Assembly: GCA_036389155.1 (NCBI GenBank)
Contig: DASVQN010000021.1
Span: 44,129-108,128 of the forward strand
DNA length: 64,000 nt
DNA from: CADCVT01 sp036389155
GTDB taxonomy: Bacteria; Actinomycetota; Thermoleophilia; Solirubrobacterales; Solirubrobacteraceae
Reading direction: 5' to 3'
This document shows, piece by piece, positions 41,714 through 50,666 of the stretch. The position numbers and the translations under genes were made by a program. Numbering within the stretch: the stretch's first letter is position 1; each line of letters starts with the position of its first letter. The notes beneath the pieces were generated by a model. The model saw only the letters and a list, made by a program, of their open reading frames with translations, was not told the DNA's origin and made no database searches.

Positions 41714-42879
41714 TGGCGGCGAGGGCTCTGCCACCCGGAGTCGCGGTGCGTCGGTGGACACGCCGCGACGGCACTGTCACCGAGACCTACACCGTCCGGT
41801 TCAAGGACGTCGACCGGACGAAGCGGCGCCGCAGCTTCGACACCGTCGACGACGCGCTCGACTTCCAGGCGAAGCGGCGCAGCGCGCGGCGCTGGCGGCC
41901 TGAGGAGCTGCGCCAGGAACAGGCCGGCCGGCTGACCCTCGGCGAGTTCTTCGAACGCTGGTGGCTCGACCACGCGATGGTCGAGCTGAAGCGTTCGACT
42001 CTTTCGGTGTACCGGTGTCTCTGGGAGGCGCACGCTGAGCCGCGGCTCGCGCCGGTGCCGATGCGCGAGATCGACGCCCGGCGCGTCGTGACGTTCCGCG
42101 GCGATCTGCTTGCGGCCGGCGTCGGGCCGACCTCGATCGTCAAGACGATGTCGATGCTCCAGCGCGTCTTCCGCGACGCGGTCGAGTACGGCGAGGTCGC
42201 ATTCAACCCGTTCAAGGCGGTGCAGAAGCCGTCGCCGGGCCCGTCGCGCGAGGCGCGGCCGTTCACGCCGCTGCAGGTCGAGCGCCTCGCGCTCGACCTC
42301 GACGTGCGCGGCTACGAGATGAGCGCCGTGCTCGTGCGGCTCATGGCGTACACGGGACTGCGCCCGCAGGAGGCGCTCGCGCTGCACTGGTACACGGTCC
42401 GTGATCGCACGCTGCTCGTCGAGCTGGCGAACGCAGACGGCGAGCTCGAGCGTCTGAAGAACCGCAAGCGCTCGCGGAAGCGGAGCCGGACCATCGACCT
42501 CATGACGCCGATGCAAGCGGATCTGGCCGCGTGGCGGTCCGCTTGCGGCGAGCCGGCCGACGACCAGCTTGTCTTCGCGCACGCGACCTGCGGCGGTCTG
42601 TGGCGCGACGAGCACTACCGGACGTGGCGCCGGCGGATGTACGTCCCGTCGGCGGAGAACGTCGGGCTCCCGAGCCGGCGCCCGTACGACCTCCGGCACA
42701 CGTGGGCGTCGTTGCGGATCGCCGAGGGGCGGCTGTCGATCGCGGAGATCGCAGAGCAGCTCGGCGACAAGACGTCCACGGTCCTCGACACCTACACGCA
42801 CGTCATGAACGAGTGGCGCGGTAGGAGGTCGCCCGACGTCGAAACCGAGATCCACCGCGCTCGCCAGCGCCTTCGCTGA
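41713..42879 (+). CDS. Tyrosine recombinase (phage-type integrase)
   Basis: 388 residues from ATG 41713. N-terminal arm-binding region (TETYTVRFKDVDRTKRRRSF), SAM-like core-binding domain (LGEFFERWWLDHAMVELKRS) and catalytic domain with Arg 217 (TGLRPQEALAL), Arg 328 in YDLRHTWAS and the nucleophile Tyr 361 in LDTYTHVM. The usual first His of H-x-x-R is Tyr 325 and the H/W before the Tyr is Asp 352, deviations seen in other actinobacterial integrases. Together with the frameshifted excisionase gene and the tRNA-Thr fragment it defines the end of an integrative element. Confidence 0.93.
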   Translation: MAARALPPGVAVRRWTRRDGTVTETYTVRFKDVDRTKRRRSFDTVDDALDFQAKRRSARRWRPEELRQEQAGRLTLGEFFERWWLDHAMVELKRSTLSVYRCLWEAHAEPRLAPVPMREIDARRVVTFRGDLLAAGVGPTSIVKTMSMLQRVFRDAVEYGEVAFNPFKAVQKPSPGPSREARPFTPLQVERLALDLDVRGYEMSAVLVRLMAYTGLRPQEALALHWYTVRDRTLLVELANADGELERLKNRKRSRKRSRTIDLMTPMQADLAAWRSACGEPADDQLVFAHATCGGLWRDEHYRTWRRRMYVPSAENVGLPSRRPYDLRHTWASLRIAEGRLSIAEIAEQLGDKTSTVLDTYTHVMNEWRGRRSPDVETEIHRARQRLR

Positions 42880-42927
42880 ACGGTTCGCGCCAGCGAACCC
42901 TCGTTGCGATTCAGCGGAGGCGGGCGG

Positions 42928-42978
42928 GCCTGTCACCCGAAGGGCGCGCGAAGCGCGAGGGCGCAGCCCTTGACCGGC
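42928..42978. repeat. Cloverleaf-forming palindromic element 2
   Basis: Same plan as the element at 40480: a closing stem GTCA / TGAC extended by GCC/GGC after one mismatch, with three consecutive small hairpins CCC-GAA-GGG, CGCGC-GAA-GCGCG and GGGC-GCA-GCCC. It sits in the 125-base space between the convergent integrase and relaxase genes, so it could be a bidirectional terminator, an origin-of-transfer hairpin or a dispersed repeat. Confidence 0.5.
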
Positions 42979-43004
42979 TCGACCGGCGGAGCTACGCCGT
43001 TGCC

Positions 43005-45806
43005 TCACGGGCCTAGATCGAGGCCGATGTCCGGCGCGAAGTCTGGCGGCGGCGCCGCCAGGTCGAGCTCTAGCCCGGCGTCGCTCGCGGCGAGGGGGTC
43101 CGCGGCTCGCCAGAGGTCGGGCGGATCGGGTGCCGCCGGGCGTTCGGCGAGCTGCTCGTTCAGGTCGTCGACGCGCTCGCGCCAGTAGTCCTGCGCGCGG
43201 GTGTGGCCGTCGAGGATGTCGTCGATCTCCTCGCGCTCGCTGCGCTGGTACCACCGAAGCGCGTCGCGTTCGTCCTGCAGTTCCGCGAGCCGTTCCTCGA
43301 CCTCGTGGAGCTGTGCGTGTGCGCGGTCGAGGTCCTCGCCGAGCGCTTCGGCGACGTCGTCGGGCGTTAGGCCGTGCAGGGCGAGCTGCTCGGCGCGGCT
43401 GTCGTCGAGCATCCGCGCAACGGCACCCACGACATCGTCATGGGTGCGCAGCGGCTCGGGCGCCTGGTTGAGGAACGTCGGGCTGGCCGTGATGTAGAAG
43501 CGCGCCTCGTCGCGGTGGCGCGAGAGGGCGGTGTAAGCCCACTCGCTGTACAGCTCCTCCGAGCCGAGCACGAAGGTCCGGTCGACGGTCGCGCCCTGGG
43601 CGCGGTGCGCGGTGATGGCGTACCCGTGCCCGAGGCGACCGTCTTCGGCGTAGCCGTGTGGCAGCTCGACGCGCCGGCCGGCATCGAGCTCGACCGTCAG
43701 ATGGTCGTCGCGCACGTCGGCCAGGGTGCCCGTCTCGCCGTTGAGGATCCCGGTGGCGCGGTCGTTGCGGGTGGCGACGACGCGGTCGCCGGTGGCGAAC
43801 ACGCGGTCGTGGGTAGGCAGCTCGTCGGGCCCGAGCTGGCCTGCGTCGCGCAGCCGTTCGCGGGCGCGCGCGTTCAGGTCGGCGACATCGGCGCGGCGGT
43901 GGGCGATCATCAGCGCCTGCTCGCCGTGCTCGAACGAGCGCCACCAGTCGCCGACAAGCGCCTCGCGAGCCTCGTCAGCCGTCGGCGCGACCACGATGCG
44001 CCCATGCTCGTGGTACTCGCGGGCGAAGCGCTCGGTGTCGCCGTCGCGCAGCGCGCCGAGCGCGTCGCGGTCCCACGCCTCGCGCTGACGCCGGACCTCT
44101 CTCAGCTCGGTCGCACCGAGCCGGTCGGCCAGCGCCCGGAACGCCCCGCCGGCGTCGATCTCGGGCAGCTGGCGGTCGTCGCCGACGAGCACGAGCTTCG
44201 CCTCCGCGTGGGCCGCGGCCTCGGCCAGCCGCGCGAGATCGCGCGTGCCGACCATCCCGGCCTCGTCGACGACGAGCACGCCGCCGCGAGCCAGGCCGGC
44301 GCCGCGGTCGAGCGCGTGCGTGAGCCGCGCGATCGTGGTGGCGTCGATCGCGGCCTGGTCGCGCAGCTCGCACGCCGCCCGCGCCGACAGCGCACAGCCG
44401 AGCACCGCCACCCCGGAGCGCTGCCACGCCTCACGCGCCGCGTCGAGGGCGAACGTCTTGCCTGTGCCGGCGGGGGCCCGAACGACCTGCACCCCGTCGG
44501 TGCCCCAGGCGAGCGCGTCGACGAGTTCGCGCTGCTCGTCGCTGAGGCTCGGCCGCGCGGCGAGCGCCTCGTCGATGTGATGGAGCTGGGCGCGCCCCAC
44601 GGCCGTGCCGCGGCGGCGCTCGGCGCCGTCGAGCAGCTCGCGCTCGATCTGGAGCAGCTCGCGAGTGGTGTAGCGGGGCTCCCGCGCTGTCTCGCCGAGC
44701 GCGATCACCTCGCCGCGACGAAGGAACGCATCGGCGGCTGACTCGATCTCCTCGACTCGAGCGCCATCGTGGGCGGCCTCGGCAAATGCCTGCACGACCT
44801 CGCGCCGCGAGAACGTCGAGCGGTCACGGGTGAGACCCTCGGGCCCCGCCAGCCTCCGCGCGACGTCCTCCTGCGGCCCGGGATCGCGTGACGCTCCTCG
44901 ATCCACGACGTCGGCGAGCGCCCACTGATCCAGGCCATGCTCGGCCGAGCGAGCGCGCCACTCCGCGCGGAGCCGGTCCACCGGCACCCCGTACTCCTTG
45001 CCCCGCCGCGTCTCCAGCGTCGCCACCTGCGCGGCACGCGCCGAACGCTCGCCGCGCTTTCGCATGTGCTCGACGATCTCCGCCCGTCGCTCCGAGAAGT
45101 GCTCGATGACCTCGCGCGGGACGCCCCGCACGTCGGCCGCGCCGTTGACGACGTCGTTCCACTCAACGCCGAGCCGCTCGGTCAGCTCGGCACGCAGGAC
45201 CGCCTGGTACAGGTAGCCGGCGGTCTTGGCGTGCCGGTACAGCTCGCGACCGTCCAGCGCCGTCCACCGGCCGTCCGGTCCCCGCGTCGCGTTCGCGACG
45301 ACAACGTGCGTGTGCAGCAGCGGATCACCCGCGCGCGAGGAGCGGTGCCGGAACGCCGCCGCCACGAACCCCTCACCCGTCACCTGCTCGCGGCCGCCGG
45401 CCCCGCGACGCGCCCGGCACGCCTCCCGCTCGAGATAGCGCAGCGCGCCGCGAACGGCGGCCTCGTGCGAGCGCACCGCCTCGCGCGCGACCGGCGCTTC
45501 AGCGACCCCGAACAGCAGCCCGACGCTCTTCGGCGCGCGGAACGTCAGGTCGAACCCTGCGACCGCCCCGGCCGCGAGCGGCCGCCGCAACGACGCGCCG
45601 GTCGCCGGATCCTCGGCCGAGAGCAGCCGACTCAATCCGCCCTCGTCGACCTCGCCGTCAAGGCCTAGCGCCTCCGCGCCGGCGCCGTGCCAGCCGCCCG
45701 GCGCCTCGCCATCTCCGGCGTAGTAGTCCTCGCGGCCCTGCGCCACCTGCTCGATGTAGTAACGCCCGGCAGACGGACCAGCGGCGAGCTTCCCAATCGA
45801 CAGCAC
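43005..45806 (-). CDS. MobF-type (TraA/TrwC) relaxase-helicase
   Basis: 933 residues from GTG 45806, which begins VLSIGKLAAGPSAGRYYIEQ, the usual first residues of actinobacterial TraA relaxases (an earlier GTG adds 10 residues). The N-terminal relaxase domain has tyrosines 16/17 and 28/29 and the three-His site (His 154, 165 and 167 in FRHRSSRAGDPLLHTHVVV). The helicase half has Walker A (VVRAPAGTGKT, about 443-451), Walker B (GVLVVDEAGM) and the late RecD-like motif ITAHRAQGATVDRTF. It nicks and unwinds DNA at an origin of transfer. A coiled-coil C-terminus follows. Intact. Confidence 0.93.
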   Translation of the reverse strand: MLSIGKLAAGPSAGRYYIEQVAQGREDYYAGDGEAPGGWHGAGAEALGLDGEVDEGGLSRLLSAEDPATGASLRRPLAAGAVAGFDLTFRAPKSVGLLFGVAEAPVAREAVRSHEAAVRGALRYLEREACRARRGAGGREQVTGEGFVAAAFRHRSSRAGDPLLHTHVVVANATRGPDGRWTALDGRELYRHAKTAGYLYQAVLRAELTERLGVEWNDVVNGAADVRGVPREVIEHFSERRAEIVEHMRKRGERSARAAQVATLETRRGKEYGVPVDRLRAEWRARSAEHGLDQWALADVVDRGASRDPGPQEDVARRLAGPEGLTRDRSTFSRREVVQAFAEAAHDGARVEEIESAADAFLRRGEVIALGETAREPRYTTRELLQIERELLDGAERRRGTAVGRAQLHHIDEALAARPSLSDEQRELVDALAWGTDGVQVVRAPAGTGKTFALDAAREAWQRSGVAVLGCALSARAACELRDQAAIDATTIARLTHALDRGAGLARGGVLVVDEAGMVGTRDLARLAEAAAHAEAKLVLVGDDRQLPEIDAGGAFRALADRLGATELREVRRQREAWDRDALGALRDGDTERFAREYHEHGRIVVAPTADEAREALVGDWWRSFEHGEQALMIAHRRADVADLNARARERLRDAGQLGPDELPTHDRVFATGDRVVATRNDRATGILNGETGTLADVRDDHLTVELDAGRRVELPHGYAEDGRLGHGYAITAHRAQGATVDRTFVLGSEELYSEWAYTALSRHRDEARFYITASPTFLNQAPEPLRTHDDVVGAVARMLDDSRAEQLALHGLTPDDVAEALGEDLDRAHAQLHEVEERLAELQDERDALRWYQRSEREEIDDILDGHTRAQDYWRERVDDLNEQLAERPAAPDPPDLWRAADPLAASDAGLELDLAAPPPDFAPDIGLDLGP

Positions 45807-46150
45807 ACCTCCAAGTCGCGCGAGCCCGCCGACCACCCCCTACGCACGGTGGTCGTGCAAATCTGTGCATGCGGCGCGGTTGTGCCACGAAGCGGCAATT
45901 GGTCCTGTGGGACGCTGCTCGTTCGGCGGGGAGCGCGAACGGGTGCGGTGGTGCCGCGCCGGCGCGGCTGGCGTGGCGGTGTCGGGTGCTCGACCTGGTC
46001 CGATGGCCGCGCTTGCGGTCATGAGAGGCCTGCATGCTCGCGCGTTTCGCAGCAGTGGTCAGCCTCCACTGATCATCAGGCTCCCGGCCAAAATGCAGGC
46101 TCCAGCCTGATCGGTGTCGCTTCTGAGCTAGGACGCGCTAAAGTTTCTGT
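45807..46150. other. Intergenic region between relaxase and AAA operon, with inverted repeat
   Basis: Divergent upstream region of both genes. Holds an 8-base-pair inverted repeat ATCAGGCT (46075-46082) / AGCCTGAT (46104-46111) with nearby repeats of GCAGGCTCC, and a GTGCAAATC/TGTGCATG pair near 45855. Possible operator, terminator or origin-of-transfer sequences; upstream of a MobF relaxase gene is a usual oriT place. Confidence 0.4.
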
Positions 46151-46163
46151 TATATTTCTGCTC
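46151..46163 (+). promoter_or_regulatory. Leaderless-type promoter of the two-gene AAA operon
   Basis: TATATT (46151-46156) is a strong -10 in an AT-rich block (AGTTTCTGTTATATTTCTG) and lies 7 bases before the GTG start. The transcript would begin at or next to the start codon, and no ribosome binding site is present. Confidence 0.45.
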
Positions 46164-47174
46164 GTGAAGTTCAGAAGTCGTCCGCTATTCGTTTCCGGCG
46201 TCGACGCCGAGCTGTACGTCCGCCGCCCGCGGCTGGAGGACGCGCTGCTTCACAACGCGCGCCTCGACCGCAACATCCTCGTCTCCGGCGTCTCCGGCTC
46301 AGGGAAGACGACGCTGTTGCGCGATCTTGAGGTCAAGCTCAGAGAGCAGGACGGGATTGTCGCGTGGGTCAATCCGGCGCTCGCTGGCGATGCAGCGGAT
46401 CTGCTCGAACTGGCCGCCGACGCAGTCACACGCGCCACGCAGCGCGGGGCGCGGAGTGCGGCCCTGCAGAAGCCGACGGTATTCGAAGGTGACCCTGAAG
46501 GCCCCACCCGGCTGCTGCGCGCGCTGGATCTGATCCCTGGCAGTCCGAAAGTGACGATCATCATCGACGGGATCGTCGACGTCGACGTGGCGTACGACGT
46601 GTTCGGCCGGTTGCGTGACCAGCTGTGGCTGCTCGAACACCAGTGGATCCTGTCGACGACTCCTGAACGGGCTGCCGGGATCCGGACACCCCCGGCGGAC
46701 GCGTTCTGGGACGCCATCGTCGAAGTCGGCCCGATGGAGCAGGACGAGGTCCGTGAGATGATCGAGCGTGGCACCGACTTCGAAGAAGCCAAGATCGCGT
46801 TGTCCAACATGCCGATCGTCGACATCGAGCCGCGGCGGATGATCCAAGCCGTCGAGGAGTACCTCGAGTCGCCGCGCGGTGAAGCGTTCGATCGCGGGCT
46901 GTGGGTGCCGCCAGGATTCGAACGTCAGGAAGCCGCGAGCCGGCTCGGACGTCCGCAGGCGATGGCGCTCGCAGAGCTCGAAGCGCTCGGCCGGCCCGCA
47001 GCAGCCGGTGACGAAGAGCTGCTGCACCGGATGGGCTGGAGCCGCCCGTACCTTGCCCGGATCCTCGCGGAGCTCGAAGACGAGCAGATCCTGCGGTCCT
47101 TCCCTGGGCAGACGTCCGGGCACGGACGGCCGCCGAAGTTGTACGAACCGAACCCCAATTTCGCCGCGAGGTGA
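46164..47174 (+). CDS. P-loop (STAND/AAA-like) ATPase with winged-helix C-terminus
   Basis: 336 residues from GTG 46164. Walker A NILVSGVSGSGKTTLLRDLE near residue 30, Walker B VTIIIDGIVDVDV near 130-140, then a sensor-like ILSTTPERAAG, so the nucleotide site looks complete. The last 70 residues (ELLHRMGWSRPYLARILAEL, EDEQILRSF) form a winged helix as in Orc1/Cdc6-type or STAND proteins. First gene of a two-gene operon with a second P-loop ATPase (4-base overlap). Function unknown; a replication/partition or defence role is possible. Confidence 0.8.
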   Translation: MKFRSRPLFVSGVDAELYVRRPRLEDALLHNARLDRNILVSGVSGSGKTTLLRDLEVKLREQDGIVAWVNPALAGDAADLLELAADAVTRATQRGARSAALQKPTVFEGDPEGPTRLLRALDLIPGSPKVTIIIDGIVDVDVAYDVFGRLRDQLWLLEHQWILSTTPERAAGIRTPPADAFWDAIVEVGPMEQDEVREMIERGTDFEEAKIALSNMPIVDIEPRRMIQAVEEYLESPRGEAFDRGLWVPPGFERQEAASRLGRPQAMALAELEALGRPAAAGDEELLHRMGWSRPYLARILAELEDEQILRSFPGQTSGHGRPPKLYEPNPNFAAR

Positions 47175-48256
47175 CCGTGCTCGACAGGGTCGCCGCCGCG
47201 CGCGCGTTCAGATCCGTGCACACGCCGCCGGAGCTCGTCGGCATGTACGTCAGCTCGGCGCAGCTTTCGGGGGCCAGCGGCGGCGAACGGCCAGAGACGC
47301 GGTTGTACGAGGCGCTCACCGCTGACACACCGCAGCGGGTGCATGTGATCGGCGAGTCCGGCGCCGGCAAGACCGGCATGATCCTCAAAGTCGTCGGCGA
47401 CCTGTCGGTCCGCGAGCTTGAACGGCCGTACGAGACTCTGATCGTCAACGTGGGCGCCAACCCCGAGCAGCTGCACAGCGGCATGGAGTTCCTGCGCGCG
47501 ATCGTGCAACAGATCGCCCGGCAGGGCCACCGGTTCGCGTCAGTCGATCCGGGTGACCTTGCCGCCGCTGCGGCCGACCAGCGAACCCGCACCGGGACGG
47601 CGGTCGAACATCGAGCCGGCGTCGGAGCCGTCGTGAACTACCAGGTCACCATCAAAGAAGTCGTCGAGGCGGGCACGACCAGCGACAACGCCGCGCAGGC
47701 ACGCCAGGACTTCGAGGATGTCCTCAAAGAAGTCTCGAAGGGCTACCGACCGCTGATCGTCATCGACGACACCGAGCATTTCGTCAGCGGGGTGGACGGC
47801 AAGCTCGATGTCGAAACGGTCACCAACCTGTATGACCATGCGATCCGGGCACTTGCGGGCTTCGCGGTCGATGTCATCGTCGCGATGCACCCGCACTACC
47901 AGCAAGTCGCCGCCGTCACTGACGTCATCGAGCGGTTCGGATTCTTGTCGATTCCGGTCGCTGCCCTGCCCGCGCCGGCGAGCGACACCAGCGCACTTGA
48001 AGCGATCTTGCAGCGTCGGATCGACCGGCACGCGATCGGCGCACGCGTGGGCGACGTCGTCTCCGCGCAGGCGCTCGCGCAGCTCAGCGCTCTGTACTTC
48101 ACGTCCGCTCACAACTTGCGAACGGTGCTGAACGTAGCCGACGAAGCAGCGGTCGTAGCTGCTGCCGCCGGCGCAACCACGATCGGCCCTCAGCACGTTC
48201 AGCCGATCCTGGATTCGATGGCCGGGACCGGTGCAGGCGGCGCCCCTGCCGCATGA
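47171..48256 (+). CDS. AAA ATPase, partner of the preceding gene
   Basis: 361 residues from GTG overlapping the upstream stop by 4 bases. Walker A VHVIGESGAGKTGMILKVVG (about residues 57-70), Walker B PLIVIDDTEHFV (near 200), a sensor I-type segment VDVIVAMHPHY and a C-terminal helical lid (LSALYFTSAHNLRTVLNVAD). Resembles Orc1/Cdc6-like or TniB-like AAA proteins rather than STAND proteins. The two ATPases probably form a hetero-complex. Transcription likely ends in the palindromic region after it. Confidence 0.8.
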   Translation: MTVLDRVAAARAFRSVHTPPELVGMYVSSAQLSGASGGERPETRLYEALTADTPQRVHVIGESGAGKTGMILKVVGDLSVRELERPYETLIVNVGANPEQLHSGMEFLRAIVQQIARQGHRFASVDPGDLAAAAADQRTRTGTAVEHRAGVGAVVNYQVTIKEVVEAGTTSDNAAQARQDFEDVLKEVSKGYRPLIVIDDTEHFVSGVDGKLDVETVTNLYDHAIRALAGFAVDVIVAMHPHYQQVAAVTDVIERFGFLSIPVAALPAPASDTSALEAILQRRIDRHAIGARVGDVVSAQALAQLSALYFTSAHNLRTVLNVADEAAVVAAAAGATTIGPQHVQPILDSMAGTGAGGAPAA

Positions 48257-48261
48257 CCTGG

Positions 48262-48322
48262 CCGGCGGCGCGGCCGTGAACGGCTCGGGTCCCCACTTGT
48301 ACTTGGGGGGATTCGCCGCCGG
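48262..48322 (+). terminator. Branched palindrome after the AAA operon
   Basis: A 9-base-pair closing stem CCGGCGGCG / CGCCGCCGG encloses two hairpins, GCCGT-GA-ACGGC and CCCCA/TGGGG-type. Position just after the stop at 48256 suggests transcription termination. It shares the idea of a closing stem with internal hairpins with the two cloverleaf elements but not their sequence. Confidence 0.45.
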
Positions 48323-48524
48323 TTCGCGCGATCTTGCGCCGGGCCGTCGCGCCGGGGCGAGGTCGCCGTCAACCCGACGACCGCTTTGGAGCTGCCCGCC
48401 GTTCGGGGGCGGCGCCCGATACTGCCTCGTCATGAGTTGCGGGCGCGTACGAGCGGCGACAACGAGCCGATCGTCCGGGTCCGCCGGCGGCGATCGCGCC
48501 GGCCTAGGTGACGCCGCCCGCGTA

Positions 48525-50561
48525 CTACGCGAGGGATCCCCACGGCACTACGAGCGAACCCGCTCCACGTAGCCCCGGTACGGCATCGAGAACTACGGGA
48601 TGAAGCGCATACCCCCGCTTCTCGCGTGGCAACACCAATTCTGAGTCTGCGGCCGACCCGTAGAAGACGGCGGCGCCTGTGCGAACATCGTCATTGATGT
48701 AACCGAGTAAGCGATGCTGCCAGAGGATCGACCCGAGATCCTGTACGCCCGGGAACGCGGTGTCTGCCGCTTGGAGCAACTCATCGAGCACGCTGGCTGC
48801 GAAGCGGTCTGTCTTCACCCTGGCAACGAGCTTGACGAGTTCGCCTGCTACGTGGATCTGAAGAGCAGAAGGTCCCGCAAGATCGCTCCCGATGTAAGTA
48901 TCCACTAGGTCCCAGCGAGCAGCCTCTCGCGGCATCATCGTGGCGGCTACGTGATTCGCGGCAACCGCGAACTGCTCTTGGCCGAACCGTCGAGACGCGT
49001 GCGCGACGACCTCGCGGATATCCTGCTCCGAGAGCGCCTCACCAAGGTCGATCCGATGGTCAGCGCGAGCGCACAGCGCGTTGCCGAGCACGATGATGTC
49101 GCGTGGAATAAGCCGGGTGTGGCGAATCAGATAGTCCTCGACTGGCTCTACAACGGCGCGCCGCTCATTGAGGATCTCACGAAACCCGAGCCAACCCTCG
49201 ACATCGGTTGGCTCCCGGTCTGGCATTGCGAGGTAGTCGCTGGGCAACTGAGCGATCTTGCTTCGCAGGAACAACCTGATCGCCTCGGCGTCCCAATTGA
49301 GCACTCGAATTGACGGACTGTTCACGTACCTCGTGGCGTGTTCACTCGCTTGAGTGACTGAGAAGGCGAAATCCCGGAGCGTCATTACGACATGAAGCCG
49401 CGAGCCGAGTACTTCGCTGCGAGATGACACGACATGTCGAAAAAGGCCAAGCTGGCATAGAAGCCATGGATGGGGCGCCGCTTCAAAGCGCTCATCGAGC
49501 GCGTCGAGGTAGAACAGCATCGGGGGGCAAGCATTCAGGACGTCACTCAGGATGGCGTCGACCGCGCTCCACGCCGGGCTGCTGAGATACGTGTCGAGTT
49601 CGGTGGCCCTGCCATTTCGGAGCAGCACATCACTCACTCGGCTATAGATCGATTGCGGTACGTCTAGAGACGGCAAGATGCTTGCGTAAGCATCCAGACG
49701 TTCTCGGTGGTCGGCCCGCACGGCTTCGAACCGGGGATCAGCGCTCCCGAAGACGTGAGACAGGGCCGAGGTCACGGTAGCGCGCCTCCAGATGCGCTCC
49801 CATCGGTCGACGATGTCCGAATCCGAGGTGCCCCACTCGGCAACGCGCACTACCTCGTGGGTCGCTGGCGGATTCGGCTGCCAGGCGTCGGCGTAAAGTG
49901 AGCGCTCGCGCGCTGCGGTCGCTTGGAGTCGGCGCAGGTACAGCGTTTTCCCGGAGCCCTTGCTCCCGACGATCACCCGGACAGACCGGTCGTCGGCACT
50001 CATCCCGAGGCCACTTCGGAACCGGCGTCCGGAGAAGGCGACGAAGGACGACAAGGCGGCCTCGCGCCCTGTGGCATTTCCATCAGGGGTCCCGAACGGA
50101 GACGTAGGAGAGATCGCAACTCCGCGTGACGGGGCTTCGTGGTCGTTCCCATGTGGAGTCGACTGCGGATAGGCGCTCAGCACGCGAGCCAACGCGTCCA
50201 ACGCACGGGGCTCGTGGTGCTGGCGGATGGTTCCCGGCTTCACCGGGGAACGGCCGCCGCGAAACTCCGCCGCGGCAATCGCCCGGCGCTCCGACAGCGG
50301 CAGGTCCCGGTACTCCGGCTCGACGCCGAGAACGATCCCCAGCAACGCCCGATACTGCCCAGAAGAGACCCTCTCGGTCCCAGCGCGCAGCAACTCGTAG
50401 AGCGCTTCGAGAGTCTCCGCATCGCCCGCGCGCGGAGCGACCGGTGTGAGCGCTAGAAGCGGGGCGAGGTCCGACGTCCACAGCGCCGCGGGGCCGTCGG
50501 AGACGAACTTCGTCAGTCCCTTTCGGATCCCCATCGAGTTGCCATCCATCAGTGAGGCCAT
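48525..50561 (-). CDS. P-loop ATPase of a conflict-type family, paralogue 1
   Basis: 678 residues. The first 135 residues look like the N-terminal module common in actinobacterial conflict proteins (LGVEPEYRDLPLSERRAIAA, later VKPGTIRQHHEPRALDALAR). The ATPase has Walker A VRVIVGSKGSGKTLYLRRLQ and Walker B MLFYLDALDERFE. Blocks DYLIRHTRLIPRDIIVLGNA and SILWQHRLLGYINDD recur almost unchanged in the gene at 61969, so the two are paralogues, perhaps of the Sll1717-type P-loop family. No membrane helix or nuclease domain is visible. Monocistronic. Confidence 0.8.
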   Translation of the reverse strand: MASLMDGNSMGIRKGLTKFVSDGPAALWTSDLAPLLALTPVAPRAGDAETLEALYELLRAGTERVSSGQYRALLGIVLGVEPEYRDLPLSERRAIAAAEFRGGRSPVKPGTIRQHHEPRALDALARVLSAYPQSTPHGNDHEAPSRGVAISPTSPFGTPDGNATGREAALSSFVAFSGRRFRSGLGMSADDRSVRVIVGSKGSGKTLYLRRLQATAARERSLYADAWQPNPPATHEVVRVAEWGTSDSDIVDRWERIWRRATVTSALSHVFGSADPRFEAVRADHRERLDAYASILPSLDVPQSIYSRVSDVLLRNGRATELDTYLSSPAWSAVDAILSDVLNACPPMLFYLDALDERFEAAPHPWLLCQLGLFRHVVSSRSEVLGSRLHVVMTLRDFAFSVTQASEHATRYVNSPSIRVLNWDAEAIRLFLRSKIAQLPSDYLAMPDREPTDVEGWLGFREILNERRAVVEPVEDYLIRHTRLIPRDIIVLGNALCARADHRIDLGEALSEQDIREVVAHASRRFGQEQFAVAANHVAATMMPREAARWDLVDTYIGSDLAGPSALQIHVAGELVKLVARVKTDRFAASVLDELLQAADTAFPGVQDLGSILWQHRLLGYINDDVRTGAAVFYGSAADSELVLPREKRGYALHPVVLDAVPGLRGAGSLVVPWGSLA

Positions 50562-50666
50562 GACACGCGGCAGAGACTACCAGCTGGCTAACGCGGATTG
50601 ACATGCATTGACAGGGACTATCAGCGGCTGCCAGACTCGGGGTCCGTCGATCCGAGAGGAGCAGCG

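Noticed and set aside
43374..44741. 455-residue plus-strand frame inside the relaxase gene
   Set aside because: Antisense shadow; the minus strand has complete relaxase and helicase motifs in frame.
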